From the NCBI GenBank assembly GCA_965658965.1, contig CBFHVV010000004.1:4289-68288 (forward strand): a DNA stretch of 64,000 nt. The letters are read 5' to 3'. Position numbers and translations under genes: made by a program. Numbering within the stretch: position 1 is the stretch's first letter; each line of letters starts with the position of its first letter. The notes under the pieces were generated by a model that ran no database searches, was not told the origin of the DNA, and saw only the letters and a program-made list of their open reading frames with translations. Source of the stretch: Croceimicrobium sp965658965. GTDB taxonomy: Bacteria; Bacteroidota; Bacteroidia; Flavobacteriales; Schleiferiaceae. Positions 45,878 to 54,959 of the stretch are shown piece by piece.

Positions 45878-47929
45878 TTAAATCAAGCCTTCCGCCTGCA
45901 GTTTTTCTCTTGTTTTTTGATGATCTTCCCAAAAACGATTTTTAATTTCTTGGATAAGCTTTTGGTACTTTGGCAACTTTTGCAAAGAGTCCATAAGGGG
46001 GTCTGTCTCTAAAAGCAAAAACCAATATTGAAAATTATGCTGTGTGGAGAATTCCTCTAACTCCCTTAGAGCCAAGTCGTTTTTTTGCTCATAGGCATAC
46101 TTCACCGCAAGGTTCGCACTTTTGTAAATCGATTCATCTTGCGCACAGTAATCAGAGTAGGACTTCATCAAGCGCTGAGCCTCTTTTGGTTTACCCATAC
46201 TGCGATAGAGAAAGGCTATTTTAACATCCTCATGGTGGTAGAGGCTTAAATTTTGCTGTTCTCGTCTTTGGACTAGTTTTTCAAAATAGAAATAAGCACT
46301 ATCGAACTTTCTTTGGGCGTAAAAGACCTTGGCTAAATCTTGCAATATATCTATTCGGCTGGTATCCTTTTGCCACTCCTTTTTTAATAAGTTTTGAGTA
46401 CGTAACCAATTGCCATCTTGCGCCAAGCGAATAAAGATTTTTAAATGTGGTGCGTAGTAATTTCCTGGGTCATAAGCTAAAGAACGATTTACAAAATCAT
46501 AAGCTTCTTTAAAAAAGCCCGCCTGCACCAAGGCATTACTAAGCTGTAAAAAACTGTAACTATTCGTAATGGAGTCTTTGGCCATCACCTCTAGCTGGGT
46601 TCCCTTTAAAGCATATTGCAAATACTTAGCAGTATTGGGCACACGATGAGCATGGAAGTCAGAAAGCATTTGTATGGCCGAGGCGGAGTTCGGGTTGTAC
46701 TCGAGGGCCTTTTCTAAATGCGGCAGTGCCAGTCGATACTCCTTATTTTGGAGATAATACAATCCTTTCGCAATTAAACTAATGTCCGATTTTGAATCGT
46801 AAAGAAGCGCCTTATCCGCATAGCGGTTTAGCTCCTTTAAATACTGCTTATCCTGCTGAAAAAGGTCTAAAAAATAATAAGCAATGGCGGTATGCGCATA
46901 GGCCAAGGCAAATTGATCATCGTAAACAAGGGCCTGGTCAAAAAGAGCAATCGCCTTCTCTAGGCCTTCTTTAGAGCGCGTGTAATAAGGCTCTAAGGCT
47001 TGAAGATAAAAATCGTAGGCCTCCAAACTTTGCGTGGGTCTCTTTTCAATTAACTTACGTTCTATTGGAGTCACAAAAGCGCTTATGGCCTTAGATATTT
47101 CACGCGCTACATCGTTCTGAATCTCAAAAATATCGTTTACCTCGCGTTTATACTGTTGCGTCCATACCTGCCGATCTGCGGAAGCGTCGATTAACTGAAT
47201 ATTCAACATCACCTTGTCGCCCACCTTTTGGCCACTACCTTCCACCAAGTAATTTACATTTAACTCCTTGGCTATTTCAAGAATGGACTTGCCCGAATTG
47301 CGATATTTCTCGGCCGAGGTTCGACTAATAACGCGCAGGTCTTTAATCTTTTGCAAATTACTCAAGGTAGATTCCATCAAACCATTTACAAAGTAAAGAT
47401 TGCTGGAATCGCTACTTTCATTTTTAAAGGGCAATACGGCTATGGACTTTTCCAATACCTTTTCTGTGCTAGATGAGCGGGGATAAAAAATCAGGCTAGC
47501 CATTACTCCTAAAATTATTACTGAAGCGACTAAGAGCCACTTCCGCGATTTTTTAGGCGCTTCTTGCAATGGCTCCTCCTCTACCTGGCTAGCTGTTTTT
47601 CCTAGTTCCCCGGGAGGAAAACCATACTCTTCGCGAAAGCATTTAATAAAGTACGAAACACTGCCAAAACCTACTTGATAGGAAACCTCTGATACCGTTA
47701 AAGAAGACTCTTGCAAAAGCGCCATAGCTTTTTTAAGGCGCAGTTTGCGGATAAACTGACTGGCCGATAGCTCTGTTTCATTTTTAATTTTGCGTAGCAG
47801 ACTAGAACGACTCATATTCATGCGCGCTGCTAGTTCAGAAACACCAAAGTTTTCATCCGAGGCATTTTCGAGTACCAAGCTTTCCGCTTGCTCAATAAAT
47901 TTCTTAGTACTATTTGGAGCTTCTGCCAT
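45878..47929 (-). CDS. AraC-type regulator with membrane helix, FlgO/TolB-like domain and TPRs
   Basis: The 683-residue product has an N-terminal AraC HTH (about 10-112: VSELAARMNMSRSSLLRKIKNETELSAS-like helix and TVSEVSYQVGFGSVSYFIKCFREEYGFPPGE). A membrane helix follows (131-149), then a FlgO/TolB-N-like domain (about 161-290: KSIAVLPFKNESSD, YFVNGLMESTLSNL, YLVEGSGQKVGDKVMLNIQLID) and TPR-like repeats to the end. The DNA-binding part is cytoplasmic and the TPR part periplasmic. Such proteins are membrane-bound transcription regulators whose signal is unknown. It is divergent from the ankyrin/acyltransferase genes, and a 20-base palindrome (47937-47956) sits right before its start. Confidence 0.9.
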   Translation of the reverse strand: MAEAPNSTKKFIEQAESLVLENASDENFGVSELAARMNMSRSSLLRKIKNETELSASQFIRKLRLKKAMALLQESSLTVSEVSYQVGFGSVSYFIKCFREEYGFPPGELGKTASQVEEEPLQEAPKKSRKWLLVASVIILGVMASLIFYPRSSSTEKVLEKSIAVLPFKNESSDSSNLYFVNGLMESTLSNLQKIKDLRVISRTSAEKYRNSGKSILEIAKELNVNYLVEGSGQKVGDKVMLNIQLIDASADRQVWTQQYKREVNDIFEIQNDVAREISKAISAFVTPIERKLIEKRPTQSLEAYDFYLQALEPYYTRSKEGLEKAIALFDQALVYDDQFALAYAHTAIAYYFLDLFQQDKQYLKELNRYADKALLYDSKSDISLIAKGLYYLQNKEYRLALPHLEKALEYNPNSASAIQMLSDFHAHRVPNTAKYLQYALKGTQLEVMAKDSITNSYSFLQLSNALVQAGFFKEAYDFVNRSLAYDPGNYYAPHLKIFIRLAQDGNWLRTQNLLKKEWQKDTSRIDILQDLAKVFYAQRKFDSAYFYFEKLVQRREQQNLSLYHHEDVKIAFLYRSMGKPKEAQRLMKSYSDYCAQDESIYKSANLAVKYAYEQKNDLALRELEEFSTQHNFQYWFLLLETDPLMDSLQKLPKYQKLIQEIKNRFWEDHQKTREKLQAEGLI

Positions 47930-47936
47930 GGTGATC

Positions 47937-47956
47937 TTCTAATTTCAAAATTAGAA
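47937..47956. promoter_or_regulatory. 20-base palindrome upstream of the AraC/TPR gene
   Basis: TTCTAATTT, CA, AAATTAGAA is perfect over nine-base arms and lies 8 bases before the start codon. The 13-mer AAATTAGAATTAT that overlaps it (47948-47960) recurs exactly at 48133-48145, at the start of the divergent ankyrin gene, so both may be operator sites. Confidence 0.4.
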
Positions 47957-48143
47957 TTATTCGCTCTAGCAGGAGTCAAATCATTGGTATAAAAAATATT
48001 TGGCAAGGATGAATGCCGCATAATTTACACTTCTGCGCCATAATTTTCATCCACTTTACAAAGTTTATAAATACTGCTTCATGCCTTACAGGCTTTACTG
48101 GCTGGGCTAAACGACTTTTGCTGAAACACTAAAAATTAGAATT

Positions 48144-48713
48144 ATGAAAACCTTCGTCACGAACAAAGTACAAACAATCTTTAGCCTAGTATTTCTCGCC
48201 TGGGTACTTCCTGCCTGCTCGCAAAATGCAAATAGTCAATCGGATTCTAGTCTTACCAAGCCTTCTGTAGATTTGCATACGGCAGTATTATACAACAACC
48301 TTATTGCCGTAAAGGAACACATTGCTTTTGGTACCGATCTTAACCAAAAAGAACCCATGGGTGGCTCTAGCCCCTTAATTAGCGCCGCCACTTTTAATAA
48401 AATGGCAATTGCCCAAGCATTAATTGATGCCGGTGCCGACCTCAGTATTCAAAACAATGATGGCACCACAGCACTACATGCCGCCGCATTTTTTGGACGG
48501 GTGGAAATTGTGCAAATGCTAATAGACGCTAAGGCAGATAAATCGGTGAAAAATAATTATGGAGCCACCGCTCAAGAATCTATTAGCGGACCCTTTACCG
48601 AGGTAAAACCTATTTACGAAATGCTGCAGCAGCAATTAGGCCCTTTGGGTTTAGAGCTAGATTTTACTGAACTCCAAGCAAGCCGACCAGTAATTGCCAT
48701 AATGCTTCAATAA
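48144..48713 (+). CDS. Ankyrin-repeat lipoprotein
   Basis: 189 residues with a lipoprotein signal (MKTFVTNKVQTIFSLVFLAW, lipidated C25 in LPACSQ). Three ankyrin repeats follow: DLHTAVLYNNLIAVKEHIAF (about 43-62), GGSSPLISAATFNKMAIAQA and DGTTALHAAAFFGRVEIVQM, with the typical DAGADLS and DAKADKS turns. The repeats bind other proteins, but no partner is known. The acyltransferase gene starts 2 bases after its stop, so the two are translationally coupled. It is divergent from the AraC/TPR regulator and shares the 13-mer AAATTAGAATTAT with its upstream region. Confidence 0.88.
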   Translation: MKTFVTNKVQTIFSLVFLAWVLPACSQNANSQSDSSLTKPSVDLHTAVLYNNLIAVKEHIAFGTDLNQKEPMGGSSPLISAATFNKMAIAQALIDAGADLSIQNNDGTTALHAAAFFGRVEIVQMLIDAKADKSVKNNYGATAQESISGPFTEVKPIYEMLQQQLGPLGLELDFTELQASRPVIAIMLQ

Positions 48714-48715
48714 TT

Positions 48716-49828
48716 ATGAAAAGTGCCACTAACGAAAGACGTTACGATATTGACTGGTTAAGGGTAATTGCTATTGCACTACTACTGGTTTATCACATTG
48801 CAATTATTTTTCAGCCATGGGCTATGTTTATCGGCTTTATTAGAAGTGAAGAATTATTAGAAGACCTGTGGCTGCCCATGACGATGTTAAATGTTTGGCG
48901 TATTCCATTGCTTTTTTATGTATCAGGAATGGGTGTTTACTTTGCCATGCGCAGTCGAAATGTAAAAGCTTTGCTTTTAGACCGCGCACGTAGAATTGGC
49001 CTACCTTATATCTTTGGTATTTTAGCAATTGCTCCGCTGCACTTTTTGGTTTTCCAATCTTATTATGGGCAGCAATTATCCTACCTAGCTCATCCCGCTC
49101 ACCTATGGTTTTTAGGAAACCTGCTAATCTACATTTCTATCCTTTTTCCCTTATTCTTTTACCTCTTAAAAAGGGAAGAGGGTAAATTTAACATGGTACT
49201 TAAGCGCCTGATGAAATCGCCCTTCGGGCCTATGTTAATATCTGTATTTTTTATCTTAGAAGTTCTAATAGTAAAACCACAAATATTTGCCCTGTACTCT
49301 CAAACACTGCATGGCTATGCTAATGGGTTTCTCGCTTTCTTTTTCGGCTTTCTCATGGTGTATATCGGTCAAACTTTTTGGTCTACTATGCTAAAGTGGA
49401 AGTACTTATACCTTGGCTTGGCCCTCGCTATGTACCTCCTAAGGATAATTGCTTTTCAAGATTCTGCACCGCTATCCCTTGTGGCGGTTGAGTCAAATTT
49501 CTGGATATTCGGCATTTTTGGTCTAGCCTATCGTTATTTGAATAAGCCCAGTGCTATTCTAAGTTACCTCAGCAAAGCGGTATATCCGGTGTACATCATT
49601 CACATGTTTATCTTGTATTTGGGTGCGAAATTTATTTTACCACTCACGCTACCCATCTTTTTAAAATTCGTGCTGATAGTTGCTTTCACCCTTGCCACTT
49701 GCCTTTTTATTTATGAGTTTATTCTTAAACGAATTCGTTTTCTCAGCATCCCATTTGGTATAAGCTGGAACCATAAAGCAAGCCCTTATAAGCAAGAAAA
49801 AACTCTCGCCAGAAAAAGTGACATTTAA
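48716..49828 (+). CDS. Acyltransferase-3 family membrane protein (OpgC/OafA-like)
   Basis: 370 residues with about ten membrane helices. The N-terminus NERRYDIDWLRVIAIALLLVYH (7-28 region) is the hallmark of acyltransferase-3 proteins of the OpgC (MdoC) type. Other marks are IPLLFYVSGMGVYFAMRSR, RARRIGLPYIFG and the His-bearing PAHLWFLGNLLIYI. The family moves acetyl or succinyl groups across the inner membrane onto surface glycans or lipids. The acceptor is unknown. It is coupled to the ankyrin lipoprotein (2-base gap). A dispersed repeat (49831-49928) begins at once after its stop codon. Confidence 0.9.
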   Translation: MKSATNERRYDIDWLRVIAIALLLVYHIAIIFQPWAMFIGFIRSEELLEDLWLPMTMLNVWRIPLLFYVSGMGVYFAMRSRNVKALLLDRARRIGLPYIFGILAIAPLHFLVFQSYYGQQLSYLAHPAHLWFLGNLLIYISILFPLFFYLLKREEGKFNMVLKRLMKSPFGPMLISVFFILEVLIVKPQIFALYSQTLHGYANGFLAFFFGFLMVYIGQTFWSTMLKWKYLYLGLALAMYLLRIIAFQDSAPLSLVAVESNFWIFGIFGLAYRYLNKPSAILSYLSKAVYPVYIIHMFILYLGAKFILPLTLPIFLKFVLIVAFTLATCLFIYEFILKRIRFLSIPFGISWNHKASPYKQEKTLARKSDI

Positions 49829-49830
49829 TT

Positions 49831-49928
49831 TTTTGGGCCTGCCCCCAAGGGGTCGGGCTTTCCGCTGCAAGTTCTCGCTCGTGCCTCGCTGTGGGCTTTC
49901 CGCTGCTATCCCTCAGGCGGGGCTTTTA
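49831..49928. repeat. Dispersed GGGCCTGCCCC repeat, copy A
   Basis: About 95 bases, from TTTTGGGCCTGCCCC through GGGCTTTCCGCTGC to CCCTCAGGCGGGGC. It is richer in G+C than its surroundings. A second copy lies at 54757-54853 on the same strand. It occurs directly after a gene end, and the GGCCTGCCCC/GGGGTCGGGC pair can form a hairpin. From memory, such elements are scattered in many Bacteroidota genomes. Confidence 0.8.
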
Positions 49929-49989
49929 CTAGGAACTAAGCGTATCTTAAGCTGCTAAAAGAGCGGAAGATTGTAAAATAGCACCATTT

Positions 49990-51030
49990 ATGAAGACTAA
50001 AAAAATGCTACAAATTCTCTTTCCCCTTGGGGGAATAATATCTTTATTTTTTGTCCCTTGGATACTAGTAAAGGCCTGGTTTATGCCCTTGCCCGATACG
50101 GTGCAAGAACAGGTAAATCAAGCCCTCAATTATCATTTTGAAGGTGTAATTGTTTACATTGACCAATCTGCGCAAGCACCCCAATTTTACGCGGCTGGCT
50201 GGCATAATCGCGATGAAAAAATACCCGCCGACCCGCGAGCACTCTTTAAAATTGCGAGTATTGGCAAACTCTACCATGCCGCGGCTATCACTAAATTGCT
50301 ACACTCCCAGCACTTGTCTTTAAACAAAAGTCTCGCCCATTATCTCCCAGAATTGAAAGGAAGAATTGATAATGCAGAGAACATCAGCTTAAGGATGCTG
50401 GTGCAGCATCGCAGTGGTATTCCAAACTTCACTGATAGTCCAGATTTCTGGTCCAAACCGCCTAGCAGTAGACAGGGCGCACTCGACCTCGTACTTGACT
50501 TAGCTGCTAACTTTAAGCCCGATCAAGATTATGAGTATTCTAATACTAATTTTCTCCTCTTAGAATTGATCATCGAGCGAGTTTTAGGCTATCCAAGCTT
50601 TCGATATATAAGTGAGGAAATTTTAGAACCTTTAAATCTGCATAACACCTTCGCCAGTCTTGAAAATGTGGATTTAAACCGTCTTATGAGTGGTTATTAT
50701 GTAGGAGTAGAAAACGATATTAAAAGCACTAATTATGGCTCTATGATTGCTTCTGCGGAAGATGTGGGAGTTTTTATACGCGCCCTAAACGATGGTTCTT
50801 TATTTAAAGAAGGTGAGCAAGAAATATACTCTTCTATTTATGTGTACAATCACACCGGTTTAATTCCTGGCTATCAAAGTATTGCTAAATATCATCCTGA
50901 AATTGATGCGGTAATTATTCAGTTTACCAATACCACCGATTTTGAAGGCTATCATTGGAACCTCTCGGAAATCAACTATAATCGGATTGTGAAAATTGCG
51001 AAGAAAGGCGCTTCCGTAAAGCAAACCTAA
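49990..51030 (+). CDS. Class C beta-lactamase-fold serine hydrolase
   Basis: 346 residues. An N-terminal membrane segment (about 7-31) with a short cytoplasmic start makes it an anchored or secreted periplasmic protein. Active-site motifs are S90-I-G-K93 (FKIASIGKLY), Y183-S-N185 (YEYSNTNFLLLELIIERVLG) and HTG at 288-290. All three match the serine beta-lactamase/penicillin-binding fold of the AmpC/EstB branch. Members hydrolyse D-amino-acid peptides, esters or lactams, and the substrate here is unknown. The repeat at 49831-49928 separates it from the acyltransferase. Confidence 0.88.
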   Translation: MKTKKMLQILFPLGGIISLFFVPWILVKAWFMPLPDTVQEQVNQALNYHFEGVIVYIDQSAQAPQFYAAGWHNRDEKIPADPRALFKIASIGKLYHAAAITKLLHSQHLSLNKSLAHYLPELKGRIDNAENISLRMLVQHRSGIPNFTDSPDFWSKPPSSRQGALDLVLDLAANFKPDQDYEYSNTNFLLLELIIERVLGYPSFRYISEEILEPLNLHNTFASLENVDLNRLMSGYYVGVENDIKSTNYGSMIASAEDVGVFIRALNDGSLFKEGEQEIYSSIYVYNHTGLIPGYQSIAKYHPEIDAVIIQFTNTTDFEGYHWNLSEINYNRIVKIAKKGASVKQT

Positions 51031-51165
51031 ACATGCGCATGCTAGTGTAAAAAATGATTGCTTTTAGCTAAAGTAATTAGCTATAAAGGCTAGCTAAAAA
51101 GAGGCGGGGTTTGGAACAGGAAAAAAGGCGCAGAACTCTTTCTTCTTAATTATTGTTTCTTAAAC

Positions 51166-51552
51166 ATGGAAAATTATGCAATAGTCAAGGATTCGACCTT
51201 CCCCCTTATAAACATTAAATTTACGGGTACTAAAAGTACCGATGAAAACTTTCAAGTCTATCTAGACCAAGTGAAAGCTTGCTATCAGAAAAAAGAAAAA
51301 ATAGCTCTTATTTTTGACGCAAGCCATGCTAGCATACCTAGTTTTTCCCATCAAAAAATGCAAGCCAATTGGCTGAAAGAAAATGAAGAGTTAATGAAAA
51401 CTTATTGTGTCGGTACGGCCTACATTATTCCCAATCCAGTTATTCGAGGCATACTAAAAATGATCTTTTCCCTTCAAAAACAACCTGTGCCTTACCGTAT
51501 TTTTGAGAGAAAAGAAAAAGGCCTTGCTTGGTTAAGAGAAAGATTAATATAG
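51166..51552 (+). CDS. STAS/SpoIIAA-like cytoplasmic protein
   Basis: 128 residues, no signal peptide or membrane helix. The pattern ENYAIVKDSTFPLINIKFTG, EKIALIFDASHAS, HQKMQANWLKENEELMKTYC and VGTAYIIPNPVIRGILKMIF resembles STAS-like proteins of the SpoIIAA-like superfamily (alternating strands and helices with a phosphorylatable loop at DASHAS). That assignment rests on pattern only. It is 135 bases after the serine hydrolase gene. The function is unknown. Confidence 0.6.
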   Translation: MENYAIVKDSTFPLINIKFTGTKSTDENFQVYLDQVKACYQKKEKIALIFDASHASIPSFSHQKMQANWLKENEELMKTYCVGTAYIIPNPVIRGILKMIFSLQKQPVPYRIFERKEKGLAWLRERLI

Positions 51553-51684
51553 CTATTAACAGGTTTTGCAATCAATCTCTTCTATCGAAGCAAGCGCAGA
51601 CCTTACTTAAGTTAAGTTTAATCCGATCCCTTTTATAATTATCTACCAAGGCTCTCCCATTTTCCTGAATTTAGTCATTAATTT

Positions 51685-51732
51685 AAAAAAAAGAAAAGTC
51701 TCTTTCAAACAGTAAATAACTTGAAAGAGACT
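51685..51732 (-). terminator. Terminator of the 51775 T9SS gene
   Basis: AGTCTCTTTCAA and TTGAAAGAGACT (51697-51708, 51721-51732) enclose a 12-base loop. On the minus strand the hairpin runs into TTTTCTTTTTTTT. Between the stop codon and the hairpin lies the motif GTGCTTCAATAAGACTCGAT (51744-51763), shared in part with the elements at 30791 and 31140. Confidence 0.85.
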
Positions 51733-51774
51733 CTCAAATAAGAGTGCTTCAATAAGACTCGATAGAAGCTAAAC

Positions 51775-53418
51775 TTAAAGCTTATAAAATTTATACGCTA
51801 GTAAGGCCTTGTTATCCCTCTTTAAACTTAAGATATATATACCTGGCTTAAGATGCCGTAAGTCAACTTTATTGCTACTATTCACTAGCTCTCTTTTAAA
51901 AATAACCCGTCCGCTGTAATCTGCTACTTCCATAGTACTGACATTTTCAGAATCTAATCCATCGATATTTAAAACATCTCTTACCGGGTTAGGGTAAAAA
52001 TCTAGTTTAGAGCTTTGGGTGGAAAATGCGTCTATGCCAACAAGGCTACCTCCACAATTAAAGTTCAAAGTTTGAAAATACTGGTCCATCACGTTTTGCT
52101 CAGCCTTAAGTTTTGTGACCGAACTATAGGGATCTGTCAAAACACTATCACGTGCATAAGAAACTAAGAGATCGATACAGTAGGAATCTCCAGCATTTAG
52201 CGCAAAGCTAGGATGATGTAACAGTTGTCGAATGTCGGCAGATTTAAGACTTGGATAATACCAGTTTACTTGGTCATTATAAGCCCATTTAGTAGCTGGA
52301 TTCATGCTGCTTTGTGCAGTATCCCAACCATCACCATTTTGTTGGCTACCAATCCCACTGGGGTTTTCTACACGAATTTTACTACCATCAAGCCACCGGT
52401 TATTAAGAATATGTTCGAACTGAGGCTTAGAATTTGGGGCAGTTAGTGCGGCTGGGTCAAAGTTGGAAAGCCCACCTGGGTTAATAATATACTGACTGCC
52501 ACTAGCATGTTTATTTAAAAAGCGTGCGCCTATTGCCGGGGGGAAATCACCAAAGCCATAACTAATCCCGTCTACTGGTGAACCATTATAAACATAGGCC
52601 ATTCCCAAAACTGAATCACTACCTAATACATCGTCGAAAGGAGCGCCTAAATCTGCATCATTCCAATAGGCCAGTTGGAGCGAATCGTAATTGCGCATAC
52701 TTCGGTTAAAAATTTGGTAATGGAAAAATAAGCCATTACGTAATGTTGGCTGGGTGGTAGCATCAAAAGCGTAAGCCATAAGATGAAACTCAAGACCAAT
52801 TTCACTCTGGTCGCTTAGAGGTTTATTTCGGTCACTTTCGTTAAACATCACAAAAAGGCATTGATCTCCTTTTATCAAGGGATACTCCCCTAAAGTCGGC
52901 TCGTAGATGCTATTGCCATTAAGGTCTTCGAAAGGAGCTAGTTGTGCTGCCTCGCCATTAGTGCTATCCCCATGAGCCGGCCATTCAGCAAGATCTGCTG
53001 GCATGGTATAACTGCTACTATTAAAATTACTTTTATGTAGATCTATTTCTTGTTTACTAAGCTTCCAAACACGATTGTATTTTTGTTGGAAACCTGCTTG
53101 AGAATAATCGTCTGCCATTGGGCCAAACCTATAATCGGTAGAGTTATTAAAACTGTTTCCCGCCATATAAAACTGCTGCGCCGCAGTGTAAGAAGTTTCT
53201 CCAGAATAAGCAGCAACCCATAAACTAGCATTATGAATAGCTATGGTATTATTAGCATCATTTATTGTAAATAAGCCATAGGATGCACTGTCTTGAAATA
53301 AACTACCATTGGAAGTAATGCTGGCTTCAATATTATTAATGCTGATCTGATTGGCCCTCTGAGCTTGAATACTTAAAGAAAGTGTGGCTATCAAAAAAAG
53401 GAGTAATGTTGTTTTCAT
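51775..53418 (-). CDS. Secreted T9SS cargo protein
   Basis: The 547-residue product has signal peptide MKTTLLLFLIATLSLSIQAQ. The body (about 22-460) is rich in Asn, Asp, Ser and Gly and contains NSIYEPTLGEYPLIKGDQ, PIDGISYGFGDFPPAIG-like and SQYIINPGG segments, as in large unannotated T9SS cargo proteins of Bacteroidota. No enzyme motif is seen. The end (about 465-547) is a sorting domain: LDFYPNPVRDVLNIDGL, then VDLRHLKPGIYILSLK and a basic tail. It is expected on the cell surface or outside. It ends in a terminator at 51685-51732. Confidence 0.85.
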   Translation of the reverse strand: MKTTLLLFLIATLSLSIQAQRANQISINNIEASITSNGSLFQDSASYGLFTINDANNTIAIHNASLWVAAYSGETSYTAAQQFYMAGNSFNNSTDYRFGPMADDYSQAGFQQKYNRVWKLSKQEIDLHKSNFNSSSYTMPADLAEWPAHGDSTNGEAAQLAPFEDLNGNSIYEPTLGEYPLIKGDQCLFVMFNESDRNKPLSDQSEIGLEFHLMAYAFDATTQPTLRNGLFFHYQIFNRSMRNYDSLQLAYWNDADLGAPFDDVLGSDSVLGMAYVYNGSPVDGISYGFGDFPPAIGARFLNKHASGSQYIINPGGLSNFDPAALTAPNSKPQFEHILNNRWLDGSKIRVENPSGIGSQQNGDGWDTAQSSMNPATKWAYNDQVNWYYPSLKSADIRQLLHHPSFALNAGDSYCIDLLVSYARDSVLTDPYSSVTKLKAEQNVMDQYFQTLNFNCGGSLVGIDAFSTQSSKLDFYPNPVRDVLNIDGLDSENVSTMEVADYSGRVIFKRELVNSSNKVDLRHLKPGIYILSLKRDNKALLAYKFYKL

Positions 53419-53692
53419 AATAGTTAAGGTTTATTTTCTTTTAGATTAACTATTTGAAAAAGGTTGCCTATTAATCTTTAACAATCCTTAATTAGACAAA
53501 ATAGTATTCCTAAAATATACCGTAACTAAATCTCTTTCTACCCCGATAGAATTATCTCTAAACTAAGTCCTAAATATTTACTTATACCTTTAGCATTATA
53601 GCTTTTTAAGCTTTGCGCAGAAGGTACTCAAAGTACATTTCTCGCTTCGCCTACCAAAGCTACAGCATCCAAAAAAGAGAGTGTAGACCTAC

Positions 53693-54682
53693 TTAAAAAA
53701 ACACCTTCACCAGTTCTTCCTCCGAAATATTATTGAAGTACTCCGCGCTGTTTAATTCTTTCAAAGCTGCTAATAGTTTAGCTTCCTCATGCTCTTTCCC
53801 AATCAATGCTGCAGTTAGAGGTTCTAAGTCTTTATTCACAAAAAAATCGCCGAATATTTTTAAATCCGCAATTAAACCTTTCTCCACATTAAGGTGCGCT
53901 TCCACAAATCCGCCCTCGGTCTTTACCCCGTTCTTTAAGCCGTATTTGGGCGAGTAGCCATAATTCCAATGCCACTGGCTATACTTTTCATCCGCCAGTT
54001 TCTGAATAGCCACACGATCTTCTTCTGTAATTTCATACGGTACCGCATCGGGATATAAGCTGGTGATATGCTGCATTACTTTCTCTCCAAACTTAGCCAC
54101 GCCAATGTCATCCTTTAAATGACTAGAAATATTGGTTACGCGGCTGCGTACCGACTTACGCGCCTTCCCTTCAAACTTTAAGGGATTTACGTTTAGAGCG
54201 TCGGAAATGTCCTGTATTTCAGAAGCATACAATAAAGTTCCGTGATGCAAAACCCTTTGCTTTTGATGATAAATATGCTCGGCATTACCCGAAAATTTTT
54301 GGTCTTTTATTAAAATATCATTCCGCCCCGAAAAGGCCGCTTCCACCCCTAATTGCGCCAAAACGTCAATAATAGGCTGGTTATATTTCTTAAAATCCAC
54401 CTTGGCCCCTTCTTCACCATAACCCATAATAAAGGTATAATTCAGGTTTCCCAAATCGTGATATACCGCACCACCGCCCGTTAAGCGACGCACCACCCGT
54501 ATCCCTTTTTCCTTCACATAATCGGCGTTTATCTCCGCCAAAGTATTCTGATGCTTACCCACCACAATGGTAAAATCGTTTTGCCACAGCATAAAAATAT
54601 TCTCCTCAAAATTCTTCAGAAAATACTCTTCCGTAGCTTGGTTAAAATAAGGGTCAAGGCTTTTATTAAGTATACAGAGCAT
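53693..54682 (-). CDS. lplA: Lipoate-protein ligase A
   Basis: LplA activates free lipoate with ATP and attaches it to lysine of lipoyl domains in pyruvate and 2-oxoglutarate dehydrogenases and the glycine cleavage H protein. The 329 residues carry the family motifs: RRLTGGGAVYHDLGNLNYTF (65-84), the catalytic lysine in DQKFSGNAEH (K129), QRVLHHGTLLY, and an accessory domain (about 245-329, SPKYGLKNGVKTEGGFVEAH-like). The length matches LplA with a C-terminal domain. Its neighbours are unrelated, so it is probably monocistronic. Confidence 0.94.
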   Translation of the reverse strand: MLCILNKSLDPYFNQATEEYFLKNFEENIFMLWQNDFTIVVGKHQNTLAEINADYVKEKGIRVVRRLTGGGAVYHDLGNLNYTFIMGYGEEGAKVDFKKYNQPIIDVLAQLGVEAAFSGRNDILIKDQKFSGNAEHIYHQKQRVLHHGTLLYASEIQDISDALNVNPLKFEGKARKSVRSRVTNISSHLKDDIGVAKFGEKVMQHITSLYPDAVPYEITEEDRVAIQKLADEKYSQWHWNYGYSPKYGLKNGVKTEGGFVEAHLNVEKGLIADLKIFGDFFVNKDLEPLTAALIGKEHEEAKLLAALKELNSAEYFNNISEEELVKVFF

Positions 54683-54756
54683 AGCGTTCTTTTAGGTAAA
54701 GCGAAGGTAAATAAGAAAGCGCAATAAGCCTGTTTCTTAAGCATAAAGGGTTAAGG

Positions 54757-54853
54757 TTTTTGGGCCTGCCCCTGCGGGTCGGGCTATTCGCTGCAAGTCC
54801 TCGCTCCTGCATCGCTGTGGGCTTTCCGCTTCTATCCCTCAGGCGGGTTTTTA
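54757..54853. repeat. Dispersed GGGCCTGCCCC repeat, copy B
   Basis: It matches copy A at 49831-49928 with small changes (TTTTTGGGCCTGCCCC, then CTCGCTCCTGCATCGCTGTG, then CTCAGGCGGG). It lies 75 bases upstream of lplA and about 105 bases before the M23 gene. GGCCTGCCCC and GGGTCGGGC can pair. Confidence 0.8.
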
Positions 54854-54959
54854 GCTAGCTGGCAGCCGAAGGTTTTTAATGAAGGCCTCTACTTAAATTT
54901 TACCTTTTCACTAAAGTGATTCTGCCCACAAATTTTACCTTCGCTCTAAAGCAATATTT

